Below are positions 21,385 through 34,045 of a stretch of 64,000 bases of DNA, piece after piece. The notes beneath the pieces are model-generated. The model worked only from the letters and a program-made list of their open reading frames with translations. It was not told the DNA's origin and searched no databases. Every line of letters begins with the position of its first letter. The first letter of the stretch is position 1. The position numbers and the translations under genes were made by a program. Source of the stretch: Taudactylus pleione. Taxonomy: Eukaryota > Chordata > Amphibia > Anura > Myobatrachidae. The stretch covers positions 4,548,501-4,612,500 of the forward strand of contig JAUIMM010000694.1 in the NCBI GenBank assembly GCA_031769625.1, written 5' to 3'.

Positions 21385-23312
21385 GTACACCTATAAAGCA
21401 CCAAAACAAAACTTATATACCTATCCCTATACCCCACCAGGTCTATATTGATAAACCTACACCTATAACCCACCAAGCCTATACTTATATATGTACACCT
21501 ATACCCCACCAAGCCTATACTTATATACCTATACCACACCAAGCCTATACTTATATACCTACACCTATACCCCACCAAGCCTATACCTATATACCTACAC
21601 CTATACCCCACCAAGCCTATACTTAAATACCTACACCTATACCCCACCAAGCCTATAACTATATGCCTACACCTATACCCCACCAAGCCTATAACTATAT
21701 TCCTACACCTATACCCCACCAAGCCTATACTTATATACCTACACCTATACCCCACCAAGCCTATAACTATATTCCTACACCTATACCCCACCAAGCCTAT
21801 ACTTATATACCTACACCTATACCCCACCAAGCCTATAACTATATTCCTACACCTATACCCCACCAAGCCTATACTTATATATGTACACCTATACCCCACC
21901 AAGCCTATTCTTATATACCTACACCTATACCCCACCAAGCCTATACTTATATACCTATACCCCACCAAGCCTATACTTATATACCTACACCTATACCTCA
22001 CCAAGCCTATAACTATATGCCTACACCTATACCCCACCAAGCCTATAACTATATGCCTACACCTATACCCCACCAAGCCTATAACTATATGCCTACACCT
22101 ATACCCCACCAAGCCTATTCTTATATACCTACACCTATACCACACCAAGCCTATAACTATATTCCTACACCTATACCCCACCAAGCCTATAACTATATAC
22201 CTATATCTATACCACACCAAGCCTATAACTATATGCCTACACCTATACCCCACCAAGCCTATAACTATATGCCTACACCTATACCCCACCAAGCCTATAA
22301 CTATATGCCTACACCTATACCCCACCAAGCCTATAATTATATGCCTACACCTATACCCCACCAAGCCTATAACTATATGCCTACACCTATACCCCACCAA
22401 GCCTATAACTATATGCCTACACCTATACCCCGCCAAGCCTATAACTATATGCCTACACCTATACCCCACCAAGCCTATACTTATATACCTACACCTATAC
22501 CCCACCAAGCCTATAATTATATGCCTACACCTATACCACACCAAGCCTATACTTATATACCAATACCACACCAAGCCTATACTTATATACCAATACCACA
22601 CCAAGCCTATACTTATATACCTACACCTATACCCCACCAAGCCTATAATTATATGCCTACACCTATACCCTACCAAGCCTATACTTATATACCTACACCT
22701 ATACCCCACCAAGCCTATACCTATATACCTACACCTTTACCCCACCAAGCCTATACTTATATACCTACACCTATACCCCACCAAGCCTATAACTATATGC
22801 CTACACCTATACCACACCAAGCCTATAACTATATGCCTACACCTATACCCCACCAAGCCTATAACTATATGCCTACACCTATACCCCACCAAGCCTATTC
22901 TTATATACCTATATCTATACCACACCAAGCCTATAACTATATGCCTACACCTATACCCCACCAAGCCTATAACTATATACCTACACCTATACCCCACCAA
23001 GCCTATAACTATATGCCTATATCTATACCACACCAAGCCTATAACTATATACCTACACCTATACCCCACCAAGCCTATAACTATATACCTATATCTATAC
23101 CACACCAAGCCTATAACTATATGCCTACACCTATACCCCACCAAGCCTATAACTATATTCCTACACCTATACCCCACCAAGCCTATAACTATATACCTAC
23201 ACCTATACCCCGCCAAGCCTATAACTATATGCCTACACCTATACCCCGCCAAGCCTATAACTATATGCCTACACCTATACCCCGCCAAGCCTATAACTAT
23301 ATGCCTACACAT
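21385..23312. repeat. 36-bp tandem repeat, about 53 copies
   Basis: The unit contains CCTACACCTATACCCCACC and AAGCCTATAACTATATG. The period of 36 keeps the frame open on both strands, giving a plus-strand frame of 553 codons with the dodecapeptide PTPIPHQAYNYM and a complementary 447-codon minus-strand frame. Variants TATACTTATATAC and TATAACTATATGC alternate in blocks. I regard both frames as artefacts: no start context, no non-repetitive domain and no flanking gene signals. Confidence 0.96.
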
Positions 23313-24512
23313 GTTCAGCGCTAAGGCACACCCATTGGAAGACCCAAGATTTACACATTCTATAACAGTCACCATCTTAATCTGTACATTATCTTAAATA
23401 CCTATGTGCACAGGTTATAAGTTCTGGCTGCTCTATGGCACAATATCGGTGTTTGAGCATCTTATGCACTGAAGGACAACTTGATAAGTGTCCCCCTATG
23501 TGTACCTGCAGCATGAAGTGACACATCACAGCAGCACAGACGTTTCTCGGAGTTAGAGTTTTACTCTTTGAGAAAAAAAAAACATCATGTCAGCAAATTT
23601 AATTCAAGATGCTTTAAACGCTCTTCAAGGACTAAAACAATAGCATAGCATAGGATATAGAAAAGGAACAGATGGCTGAGGCGTGGAAGCATCTGTGTGC
23701 ACCGAGGATGGACAACAGCATGCCTAGAGGGCCACACACACCTCAGGTTGTCAGGGCAACGTCTACCTATGTAAGTTCCTCAACCTATGCCTGTAAATTA
23801 AATTAATTAATTGGGGGGTGCATATGTGTCCGTGCACGCTGTATGCATACAAGCCTGTGTACATGTATGTGCGTGCCTGTGTATCTGTCTGTGAATTGCG
23901 GCTCTTTGTCTATCTGTCTGTCTGCCTTTGAGTGTATGACTTGAAAGTTGAATTACTTAAATTTTGCTTTTCAGAAAGTCACCTAATCATGTATTCACTT
24001 ACACACTCGCGTCCCTGAAATGATAGCAATTTTAATCTGTATTGTGGTTTCACCAACCGAAAAGGGAAATTAAGTTTGTTAATGTACAATTTGCAGCAGA
24101 TGGTCCATGTGTTGATGGAAGATAAACACTTTACTTTGAGAAACAATGAATTGCGGATCCCGTGTGAGTGAAACGCTTTCTTTTCCCACTTTCCTGGATT
24201 TTTCTTCCTTCCTTCTGAAATCACAAATTGCTCCATAATTCCAGTATTTTGTCAGGACCTTTGACAGTCAGTATAGGAAATATGGGGCTCATTCACAATG
24301 GGATTAAAACATCTTATTATTTACAGTGTGTTAGCGAGTAATAGACATACAGAGGAAGGATGGCATGAGGATCACAGAGGCCAACGCAGGACTTCTATCA
24401 GGGGGGTGTTACACTCTCACCCCCAATCCCCATATTTTTATGAATGTTAAAATATTGATGTTTTTTTGTTGTTGTTGCTAAATGGGATTTGTATTTTGCT
24501 AATCATACACTC
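23313..24512. other. Unassigned DNA with simple-sequence patches
   Basis: Includes a TAAATTAAATTAATTAATT patch (23792-23815) and a TGTGTGC/CTGTCTG-rich stretch (23825-23930). No gene or defined element. Confidence 0.5.
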
Positions 24513-24940
24513 GCGTACTTGCCGACACTCTAGCTGACCCCTCCAGGAGAGAGCAGACAGGTTGGTACAGTATGGCAGAGGGATTGGGCATGGTGCGGCA
24601 TAGGTGGGCTGTGCGGGGGGGCGTGCTGGCACAATTGCGCCATCGTGGCCACGCCTTCGCTATATAGTGCCGATATTACTGGCATTGTAAAGCAGGGGCG
24701 GGGCTGTGATGACACAATTCAGTGCAGATCACATTATTGCATCAATCACCAATCACCCCCCTCAGGCAGCCCATTTCTGCTCGGCAAGTGGGTGGCGGCG
24801 GGGGAGTGTGGGCAGCCCACGGGTGGTGAAGGGCGAGTAGGGACCAGATCTGGGCGACATGCCTGCTCTTCCAAAGGGCCAGGAGCGCCCCCTTGTTTTT
24901 GGGAATAGACCTGAATTTTCAGGAGAGTAGTCAAGTATGC
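24513..24940. mobile_element. MITE with (GC)NTACTTG ends
   Basis: Left end GCGTACTTGCCGACACTC and right end, reverse-complemented, GCATACTTGACTACTCTCC. I recognise the layout (ends followed by CTCCxGGAGA stems) as a common frog MITE type. The superfamily is not certain. Two short overlapping frames inside are not genes. Confidence 0.65.
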
Positions 24941-27900
24941 ATGTAAGACACTAATACTATTACTAACGCTTGCACATCACCCACACAAACACCACAACCA
25001 TGTATTACTACAAATTACACTAATTAACATCACTGCACTATACAATTTATGCACACAATAAATTTGCAACATCCCCCTGTGACAGTAGGCGGAGTGATAC
25101 AGTGCAGGGTGTGTGTGATCTGTTACTGCAGAGAGAGGGGCATAGTGATACAGTGCTCTGTGTGTGATCTGTTAGTGCAGAGAGAGGGGCATAGGGATAT
25201 AGTGCTCTGTGTGTGATCTGTTAGTGCAGAGAGAGGGGCGGAGTGATATAGTGCTCTGTGTGTGACCTGTTACTGCAGAGAGAGGGGCATAGTGATACAG
25301 TGCTCTGTGTGTGATCTGTTACTGCAGAGAGAGGGGCGGAGTGATACAGTGCTCTGTGTGTGACCTGTTAGTGCAGAGATAGGGGCATAGGGATATAGTG
25401 CTCTGTGTGTGACCTGTTAGTGCAGAGATAGGGGCATAAGGATATAGTGCTCTGTGTGTGATGTGTTAGTGCAGAGAGAGGGGCATAGTGATACAGTGCT
25501 CTGTGTGTGATCTGTTAGTGCAGAGAGAGGGGCGGAGTGATATAGTGCTCTGTGTGTGACCTGTTACTGCAGAGAGAGGGGCATAGTGATACAGTGCTCT
25601 GTGTGTGATCTGTTACTGCAGAGAGAGGGGCGGAGTGATACAGTGCTCTGTGTGTGACCTGTTAGTGCAGAGATAGGGGCATAGGGATATAGTGCTCTGT
25701 GTGTGACCTGTTAGTGCAGAGATAGGGGCATAGGGATAGAGTGCTCTGTGTGTGATGTGTTAGTGCAGAGAGAGGGGCATAGTGATACAGTGCTCTGTGT
25801 GTGACCTGTTACTGCAGAGAGAGGGGCGGAGTGATACAGTGCTCTGTGTGTGATCTGTTACTGCAGAGAGAGGGGCGGAGTGATACAGTGCTCTGTGTGT
25901 GACCTGTTAGTGCAGAGATAGGGGCATAGGGATATAGTGCTCTGTGTGTGATCTGTTAGTGCAGAGAGAGGGGCATAGTGATACAGTGCTCTGTGTGTGA
26001 TCTGTTACTGCAGAGAGAGGGGCGGAGTGATACAGTGCTCTGTGTGTGATCTGTTACTGCAGAGAGAGGGGCGGAGTGATACAGTGCTCTGTGTGTGATC
26101 TGTTACTGCAGAGAGAGGGGCGGAGTGATACAGTGCTCTGTGTGTGATCTGTTTGTGCAGAGATAGGGGCATAGGGATATAGTGCTCTGTGTGTGATCTG
26201 TTAGTGCAGAGAGAGGGACGGAGTGATACAGTGCTCTGTGTGTGACCTGATAGTGCAAAAGAGAGGGGCATAGAGATACAGTGCTCTGTGTGTGACCTGT
26301 TAGTGCAGAGAGAGGGGAGGAGTGATACAGTGCTCTGTGTGTGACCTGTTACTGCAGAGAGAGGGGCGGAGTGATACAGTGCTCTGTGTGTGACCTGTTA
26401 GTGCAGAGATAGGGGCATAGGGATATAGTGCTCTGTGTGTGATCTGTTTGTGCAGAGATAGGGGCATAGGGATATAGTGCTCTGTGTGTGACCTGTTAGT
26501 GCAGAGAGAGGGGCAGAGTGATACAGTGCTCTGTGTGTGACCTGTTAGTGAGAATGGAGGCAGAGTGATACAGTGCTCTGTGTGTGATTTGTTATTGAGG
26601 ATGGGGGCGGAGTGATACCATATTCTGTGTGTGATCTGTTAGTGAGGAAAGGGGCAGAGTGATACAGTGCTCTGTCTGTGGTCTGTCAGTGAGGAGAGGG
26701 GTGGAGTGATACAGTGCTCTGTGTGTGATCTGTTAGTGAGGAGAGGGGCGGAGTGATACAGTGCTCTGTGTGTGATCTATTAGTGCTGAGAGAGGGGCAG
26801 AGTGATACAGTGCTCTGTGTGTGACCAGTTAGTGCAGAGAGAGGGGCGGAGTGATACAGTGCTCTGTGTGTGACCTGTTAGTGCAGAGAGAGAAGCGGAG
26901 TGATACAGTGCCCTGTGTGTGATTTGTTAGTGAGAAGAGGGGTGGAGTGATACTGTGCTTTGTCTGTGGTCTGTTAGTGAGGAGAGAAGCGGAGTGATAC
27001 AGTGCTCTGTGTGTGATCTGTTAGTGACAAGAGGGACGGAGTGATACAGTGCTCTGTGTGTGATCTGTTAGTGAGGAGAGCGGCGGAGTGGTACAGTGCT
27101 CTGTGTGTGATCTGTTAGTGAGGAGAGGGGCGGAGTGGTACAGTGCTCTGTGTGTGATGTGTTAGTGACAAGAGGGACGGAGTGATACAGTACTCTGTGT
27201 ATGATCTGTTAGTGAGTAGAGGGACGGAGTGATACAGTGCTCTGTGTGTGACCTGTTAGTGCAGAGAGAGGGGCGGAGTGATACAGTGCTCTGTGTGACC
27301 TGTTAGTGCAGAGAGAGGGGCGGAGTGGTAGAGTGCTCTGTGTGTGACCTGTTAGTGCAGAGAGAGAGGCAGAGTGATACAGTGCTCTGTCTGTGGTCTG
27401 TTAGTGAGAAGAGGGGTGGAGTGATACTGTGGTCTGTCTGTGGTCTGTTAGTGAGGAGAGAAGCGGAGTGATACAGTGCTCTGTGTGTGATCTGTTAGTG
27501 ACGAGAGGGACAGAGTGATACAGTGCTCTGTGTATGATCTGTTAGTAAGGAGAGGGGTGGAGTGATACAGTGCTCTGTGTATGATCTGTTAGTGACGAGA
27601 GGGACAGAGTGATACAGTGCTCTGTGTATGATCTGTTAGTGAGGAGAGGGGCGGAGTGATACTGTGCTCTGTGTATGATCTGTTAGTGAGGAGAGGGGTG
27701 GAGTGATACAGTTCTTTCTGTGTGATCTGTTAGTGACGAGAGGGGCAGAGTGATACAGTGCTCTGTGTATGATCTGTTAGTGACGAGAGGGGCGGAGTGA
27801 TACAGTGCTCTGTGTGTGATCTGTTAGTGACAATAGGGACGGAGTGATACAGTGCTCTGTGTATGATCTGTTAGTGAGGAGAGGGGCGGAGTGGTACAGT

Positions 27901-29134
27901 GCTCTGTTTGTGATCTGTTAGTGATGAGAGGGGCGGAGTGATACAGTGCTCTGTGTATGATCTGTTAGTGAGGAGAGGGGTGGAGTGATACAGTGCTCTG
28001 TGTGTGATCTGTTGGTGACAAGAGGGACGGAGTGATACAGTGCTCTGCGTATGATCTGTTAGTGAGGAGAGGGACAGAGTGATACAGTGCTCTGTGTGTG
28101 ACCTGTTAGTGCAGAGAGAGGGGCGGAGTGATACAGTGCTCTGTGTGACCTGTTAGTGCAGAGAGAGGGGCGGAGTGGTAGAGTGCTCTGTGTGTGACCT
28201 GTTAGTGCAGAGAGAGGGGTGGAGTGATACAGTGCTCTGTGTGTGACCTGTTACTGCAGAGAGAGGGGTGGAGTGATACAGTGCTCTGTGTGTGATCTGT
28301 TATTGAGGAGAGGGGTGGAGTGATACAGTGCCCTGTGTGTGATTTGTTATTGAGGATGGGGGCGGAGTGATACAGTGCTCTGTGTGTGATGTGTGTGACC
28401 TGTTAGTGAGGAGAGGGGCAAAGTGATACAGTGCTCTGTGTGTGATCTGTTAGTGAGGAGAGGGGTGGAGTGATACTGTGCTCTGTGTGTGATCTGTTAG
28501 TGAGGAGAGGTGCAGAGTGATACTGTGCTTTGTCTGTGGTCTGTTAGCGAGGAGAGGGGTGGAGTGATACAGTGCTCTGTGTGTGACCTGTTACTGCAGA
28601 GAGAAGGGTGGAGTGATACAGTGCTCTGTGTGTGATCTGTTATTGAGGAGAGGGGTGGAGTGATACAGTGCCCTGTGTGTGATTTGTTATTGAGGATGGG
28701 GGCGGATTGGTACAGTGCTCTGTGTGTGATGTGTTAGTGAGGAGAGGAGTGGAGTGATACAGTGCTCTGTGTGAGTGTGTGTGACCTGTTAGTGCAGAGA
28801 GAGGGGCGGAGTGATACAGTGCTCTGTGTGTGATCTGTTAGTGAGGAGAGGGGTGGAGTGATACAGTGCTCTGTGTGTGATCTGTTAGTGAGGAGAGGGG
28901 TGGAGTGATACAGTTCTCTGTGTGTGACCTGTTACTGCAGAGAGAGGGGTGGAGTGATACAGTGCTCTGTGTGTGATCTGTTATTGAGGAGAGGGGTGGT
29001 GTGATACAGTGCCCTGTGTGTGATTTGTTATTGAGGATGGGGGTGGAGTGATACAGTGCTCTGTGTGAGTGTGTGTGACCTGTTAGTGAGGAGAGGGGCA
29101 GAGTGATTCAGTGCTCTGTGTGTGATCTGTGTGA

Positions 29135-29914
29135 TGTTCTGGGTTGTTTGTGGACCCGGGGTGGTAGCAGGAGCGATCACAGAAGCAGATTTGAAAATAA
29201 AACTAGGATCTTTAATAAGTGCTTGAGTAGACATATAATGTGGCAGTAAATAAAAGTCCAGGAATATATAAATGTGCACAAGAGTTCTGTGGTGGGAGCA
29301 AAAGGGTTAATGTCCAAGTAGAAACAATTAGAGCTGTCCAGGTGTGCATGTAGTGAAACTGAAAATAATCAAGCCAGGTTTGCAGATAGTGAACTGAAAA
29401 TAAACAAGCCAGGTTTGCAGGTAGTGAACTGAAGCGCAGGATGTCAGCAGGCTCAGCCACTCAGGTATGGGCAAGGGTGATGGAGGAAGCGGGGTAGTCC
29501 AGTGGGAGCTAGGAGCTGACAGGCAGACTGGCAGACAGCGAATTCACAGGAACAGGAAAGCACAGAGAACTCCCTCTCGGCTAGGCTGAGATACACGTTG
29601 CACTGGCAAAGAAGGAAGGCACTGACCCTTCCTAAATACCCCATGCCGTGCTGTTACTGGCCGGAGGGAACATGTGACTCACCAGGATTGGCCAGCCGCA
29701 TCACATGGCCAGAAGGCAAGATGGCGGCGCCCATGCCAAATGGAACGGAGACGCCGCCAGGCCTTACCAGCGCAGAGTGACAACAGGCCCGCACGACAAC
29801 GCGCGCAGCCAAAGCCCCCCGCCAGACACCAGCTCCACCACCAGACAGCCCGCGCCACAACGACCTCACAGGTAACACTCGCCTAGCGCCATGCTGAAAT
29901 ACACTGGCCATGAC
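29135..29914. mobile_element. Unclassified insertion in the satellite (possible solo LTR)
   Basis: About 780 bp of non-satellite DNA starts near GATGTTCTGGGTTGTTTG and ends near GGCCATGACAAT. It contains AATAAAACTAGGATC (29200) like a polyadenylation context, a direct repeat AAGCCAGGTTTGCAG (29371, 29407), and a GC-rich 3' part. TGTT...GACA edges fit an LTR, but I cannot define a TSD of 4-6 bp. No inverted terminal repeat is visible. Confidence 0.5.
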
Positions 29915-30710
29915 AATCTGTTAGTGAGGAGAGAGGTGGAGTGATACAGTGCTCTGTGTGTGATCTGTTAGTGAGGAGAGGTGCAGAGTGATTCAGTGCT
30001 CTGTGTGTGATTTGTTAGTGAGGAGAGAGGTGGAGTGATACAGTGCTCTGTGTGTGATCTGTTAGTGAGGAGAGGGGCGGAGTGATACAGTGCTCTGTGT
30101 GTGATCTGTTAGTGAGGAGAGAGGTGGAGTGATACAGTGCTCTGTGTGTGATCTGTTAGTGAGGAGAGGGGTGGAGTGATACAGTGCTCTGTGTATGATT
30201 TGTTAGTGAGGAGAGGGGCGGAGTGATACAGTGCTTTGTCTGTGGTCTGTTAGCGAGGAGAGGGGTGGAGTGATACAGTGCTCTGTGTGTGATGTGTTAG
30301 TGAGGAGAGGGGTGGAGTGATACAGTGCTCTGTGTGTGATCTGTTAGTGAGGAGAGGGGTGGAGTGATACAGTGCTCTGTGTATGATTTGTTAGTGAGGA
30401 GAGGGGCGGAGTGATACAGTGCTCTGTGTATGATCTGTTAGTGAGGAGAGGGGTGGAGTGATACAGTGCTCTGTGTGTGATTTGTTATAGAGGATGGGGG
30501 CGGAGTGATACAGTGCTCTGTGCGAGATGTGTTAGTGAGGAGAGGGGTGGAGTGATACAGTGCTCTGTGTGAGTGTGTGTGACCTGTTAGTGCAGAGAGA
30601 GGGGCGGAGTGATACAGTGCTCTATGTGTGATCTGTTAGTTATGAGATGGGCGGAGTGATACAGTGCTCTGTGTGTGATCTGTTAGTGACGAGAGGGGCG
30701 GAGTGATACA

Positions 30711-31331
30711 GGACTTCATTCAGAGTCGGTCGAAGCGGCCATACGGTCGTACGGAAAAAGGGGCCGGATATGCAAATGATTCCGTCGCAAGTTGCGTCCC
30801 TAAGTTCGGATCGGTAGTTGGCCGACCAAGGGGAGGAAGTGGTCGGAAGACAAAAAAATATGCCCCCTTCTCGTACGCATTGCACGTCATCTCTGGGCAT
30901 ATAAGGATTAATCGAGTCCATCGGGAATCATCGGAACTGGTCGTAGAGCTTAAGGTTGACCATACCCTCTCTTAAGCTCTACGATCTTGTCAGTGTAAAA
31001 ACCTCCCAGGTCACGTGTGCCATGACGCTACTTTGTTAATTATGCACTTCCATAATCCGTATGCACTCCCATAAAATGCCGTTTGCATAATCAGTCACGC
31101 CTGCGTTCGGATCTCCACTCCCACGTTTTCTAGCACCTTCCCCTGTTACCACCCACAAACGCCTCCATCTGTCACTCAAACTACCGACCTGGCTGTGTTC
31201 AAGGAGAGAGAAATTACTGATCGCAGCGGCTAGTTTGCGCACGTGCATTGCGAACCTGACGCATGCGAGGTATAGCGAACATCGGTGGCGTACGACTGTG
31301 CGGCCGCAATGACCAACTCTGAATGAGGTCC
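30711..31331. mobile_element. GGACCTCATTCAG-ended MITE, TSD ACA
   Basis: Ends are GGACTTCATTCAGAGTCGG and CCAACTCTGAATGAGGTCC. ACA flanks both sides (30708-30710, 31332-31334), and excision restores the satellite text GATACAGTGCTC. The interior matches the 61560-62192 and 63274-63871 elements (reverse) through AATTATGCAC, ACCACCCACAAACGCC and TGCGCACGTGCATTGCG-like text. Confidence 0.92.
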
Positions 31332-31740
31332 ACAGTGCTCTGTGTATGAATTGCTAGTGATGAGAGGGGTGGAGTGATTCATTGCTCTGTGTATGATCTG
31401 TTAGTGCTGAGAGAGGGGCGGAGTGATACAGTGCTCTGTGTGTGATCTATTAGTGCTGAGAGAGGGGCGGAGTGATACAGTGCTCTGTGTGTGATCTATT
31501 AGTGCTGAGAGAGGGGCGGAGTGATACAGTGCTCTGTGTGTGATCTATTAGTGCTGAGAGACAGGCGGAGTGATACAGTGCTCTGTGTATGATCTGTTAG
31601 TGATGAGAGGGACGGAGTGATACAGTGCTCTGTGTGTGATCTATTAGTGCTGAGAGAGGGGCGGAGTGATACAGTGCTCTGTGTGTGATCTCTTAGTGCT
31701 GAGAGAGGGGCGGAGTGATACAGAGCTCTGTGTGTGATCT

Positions 31741-33600
31741 ATTAGTGCTGAGAGAAGGGCGGAGTGATACAGTGCTTTGTGGCCCTGATTCAGAGCCGGA
31801 CGCTCTTTGTGAGCGCTCGCTCTGAATCTGGGCAGCCTGCTCTGTTTGGGGGGCTGTCCTCCAGGCCACTCGCTAAGCTGGGGGTGACAACCCTCAGCTT
31901 TTGTGAGCAGCCAGGTGATGGGCACGATGGTCGTGCCCATCAGGCTTGCGACGAGACCATTCTGGTAGGGTTTCATTCCCACAAGCCCCAGTGAGCTTCC
32001 TGCTCTAATAGAGCAGGAAACTCAACTACTGACATCACGACTGATGTCAGTAGGGCTGCCATCCGTTTGGCCAGCCACCCTCTTTCCCACCTACAAAACG
32101 GGGCGAGCTGTCGATCAACATCGACAGCCGCCCCGTTTTGTTGCGAGCCCCGGAGGGAGTAATTTCTTGCTCGCTCCGGGGCTCGTGCACCGGCAGTGTG
32201 TACACCGTGCATGCACACTGCCTGGCCATCAACTCGCTTGCGAGAGCATAGTGCTTGCGAGCGGGTCTGAATCAGGCCATGTGTGTGATCTGCTAGTGAT
32301 GAGAGGGGTGGAGTGATACAGTGCTCTGTGTGTGATTTGTGAGTGACAAGAGGGGCACAGTGATACAGTGCTCTGTGTGTGATCTGTTATTGAGGATGGG
32401 GGCAGAGTGATACAGTGCTCTGTGTGTGATCTGTTAGTGATGAGAGGGGTGGAGTGATACAGTGCTCTGTGTGTGATCTGTTAGTGATGAGAGGGGTGGA
32501 GTGATATAGTGCTCTGTTTGTGATCTGTTAGTGAGGAGAGAGGGGAGGAGTGATACAGTGCTCTGTGTGTGATCTGTTAGGGCAGAGAGAGGGGCAGAGT
32601 GATACAGTGCTCTGTGTGTGATTTGTGAGTGACAAGAGGGGCAGAGTGATTCAGTGCTCTGTGTGTGATCTGTTAGTGATGAGAGGGGAGAAGTGATACA
32701 GTGCTCTGTGTTTGATCTGTTATTGAGGATGGGGGCAGAGTGATACAGTGCTCTGTGTGTTATCTGTTAGTGATGAGAGGGGAGGAGTGATGCATTGCTC
32801 TGTGTGTGTTCTGTTAGTGAGGAGATGGGCAGAGTGATACAGTGCTCTGTGTGTGACCTGTTAGTGCAGAGAGAGAAGCGGAGTGATACAGTGCTCTCTG
32901 TGTGATCTGTTAGTGACGAGAGGGATGGAGTGACACAGTGCTCTGTGTATGATCTGTTAGTGAGGAGAGGGGTGGAGTGATACAGTGCTCTGAGTGATCT
33001 GTTAGTGATGAGAGGGGCGGAGTGATACAGTGCTCTGTGTGTGATCTGTTAGTGACGAGAGGGACGGAGCGATACAGTGCTCTGTGTATGATCTTTTAGT
33101 GAGGAGAGGGGCGGAGTGATACAGTGCTCTGAGTGATCTGTTAGTGATGAGAGGGGCGGAGTGATACAGTGCTCTGTGTGTGATCTGTTATTGAGGAGAG
33201 GGGTGGAGTGATACAGTGCTCTGTGTATGAGTTGTTAGTGAGGAGAGGGTCGGAGTGATACAGTGCTCTGTGTATGAGTTGTTAGTGAGGATAAGGGTGG
33301 AGTGATACAGTACTGTGTGTGTGACCTGTTAGTGCAGAGAGAGAAGCGGAGTGATACAGTGCTCTGTGTGTGACCTGTTAGTACAGAGAGAGAAGCGGAG
33401 TGATTCATTACTCTTTGTGTGAGCTGTTATTGATGAGAGGGGCGGAGTAATACAGTGCTCTATGTGTGACTTGTTAGTGCAGAGAGAGAAGCGGAGTGAT
33501 ACAGTGCTCTGTGTGTGATCTGTTATTGAGGAGAGGGGTGGAGTGATACAGTGCTCTGTGTGTGATCTGTTATTGAGGAGAGGGGTGGAGTGATACAGTG
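31741..33600 (+). repeat. Segmental duplication, copy 1
   Basis: This block, including a hairpin-chain MITE and its particular satellite variants (a unit with GTGAGTGACAAGAGGGGCAC, a unit reading CAGTACTGTGTG and a unit reading TGATTCATTACTC), recurs at about 34046-36020. The offset is 2275 bp at the MITE and 2.4-2.5 kb further right because of indels. Confidence 0.88.
31781..32279 (+). mobile_element. Hairpin-chain MITE in satellite, TSD TGT
   Basis: Starts GGCCCTGATTCAG and ends CTGAATCAGGCC(A), with TGT on both sides (31778-31780, 32280-32282). Removing it restores TTTGTGTGTGATCTG of the satellite. Stems include CTACTGACATCA / TGATGTCAGTAG, GGGCGAGCTGTCGAT / ATCGACAGCCGCCCC, and GAGCCCCGGAG / CTCCGGGGCTC. 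Confidence 0.93.
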
Positions 33601-34045
33601 CTCTTTGTGTGATCTGTTATTGAGGAGAGGGGCGGAGTGATACAGTGCTCTGTGTGTGACCAGTTAGTGCAGAGAGAGGGGCGGAGTGATACATTGCTCT
33701 GTGTGTGATCTATTAGTGCTGAGAGACGGGCGGAGTGATACAGTGCTCTGTGTATGATCTGTTAGTGATGAGAGGGGTGGAGTGATACAGTGCTCTGTGT
33801 GTGATCTATTAGTGCTGAGAGACGGGCGGAGTGATACAGTGCTCTGTGTATGATCTGTTAGTGATGAGAGGGACGGAGTGATACAGTGCTCTGTGCGGGG
33901 TCTATTAGGGCAGAGAGAGGGGTGGAGTGATACAGTGATCTGTGTGTGATCTGTTAGTGAGGAGAGGGGTGGAGTGATACAGTGCTCTGTGTGTGATCTG
34001 TTAGTGATGAGAGGGGTGGAGTGATACAGTGCTCTGTGTGTGAGC

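Noticed and set aside
21663..23324. 553-codon plus-strand frame of dodecapeptide repeats
   Set aside because: The frame exists only because the tandem unit is 36 bp; the minus strand is equally open, and no non-repeat domain or gene signal flanks it.
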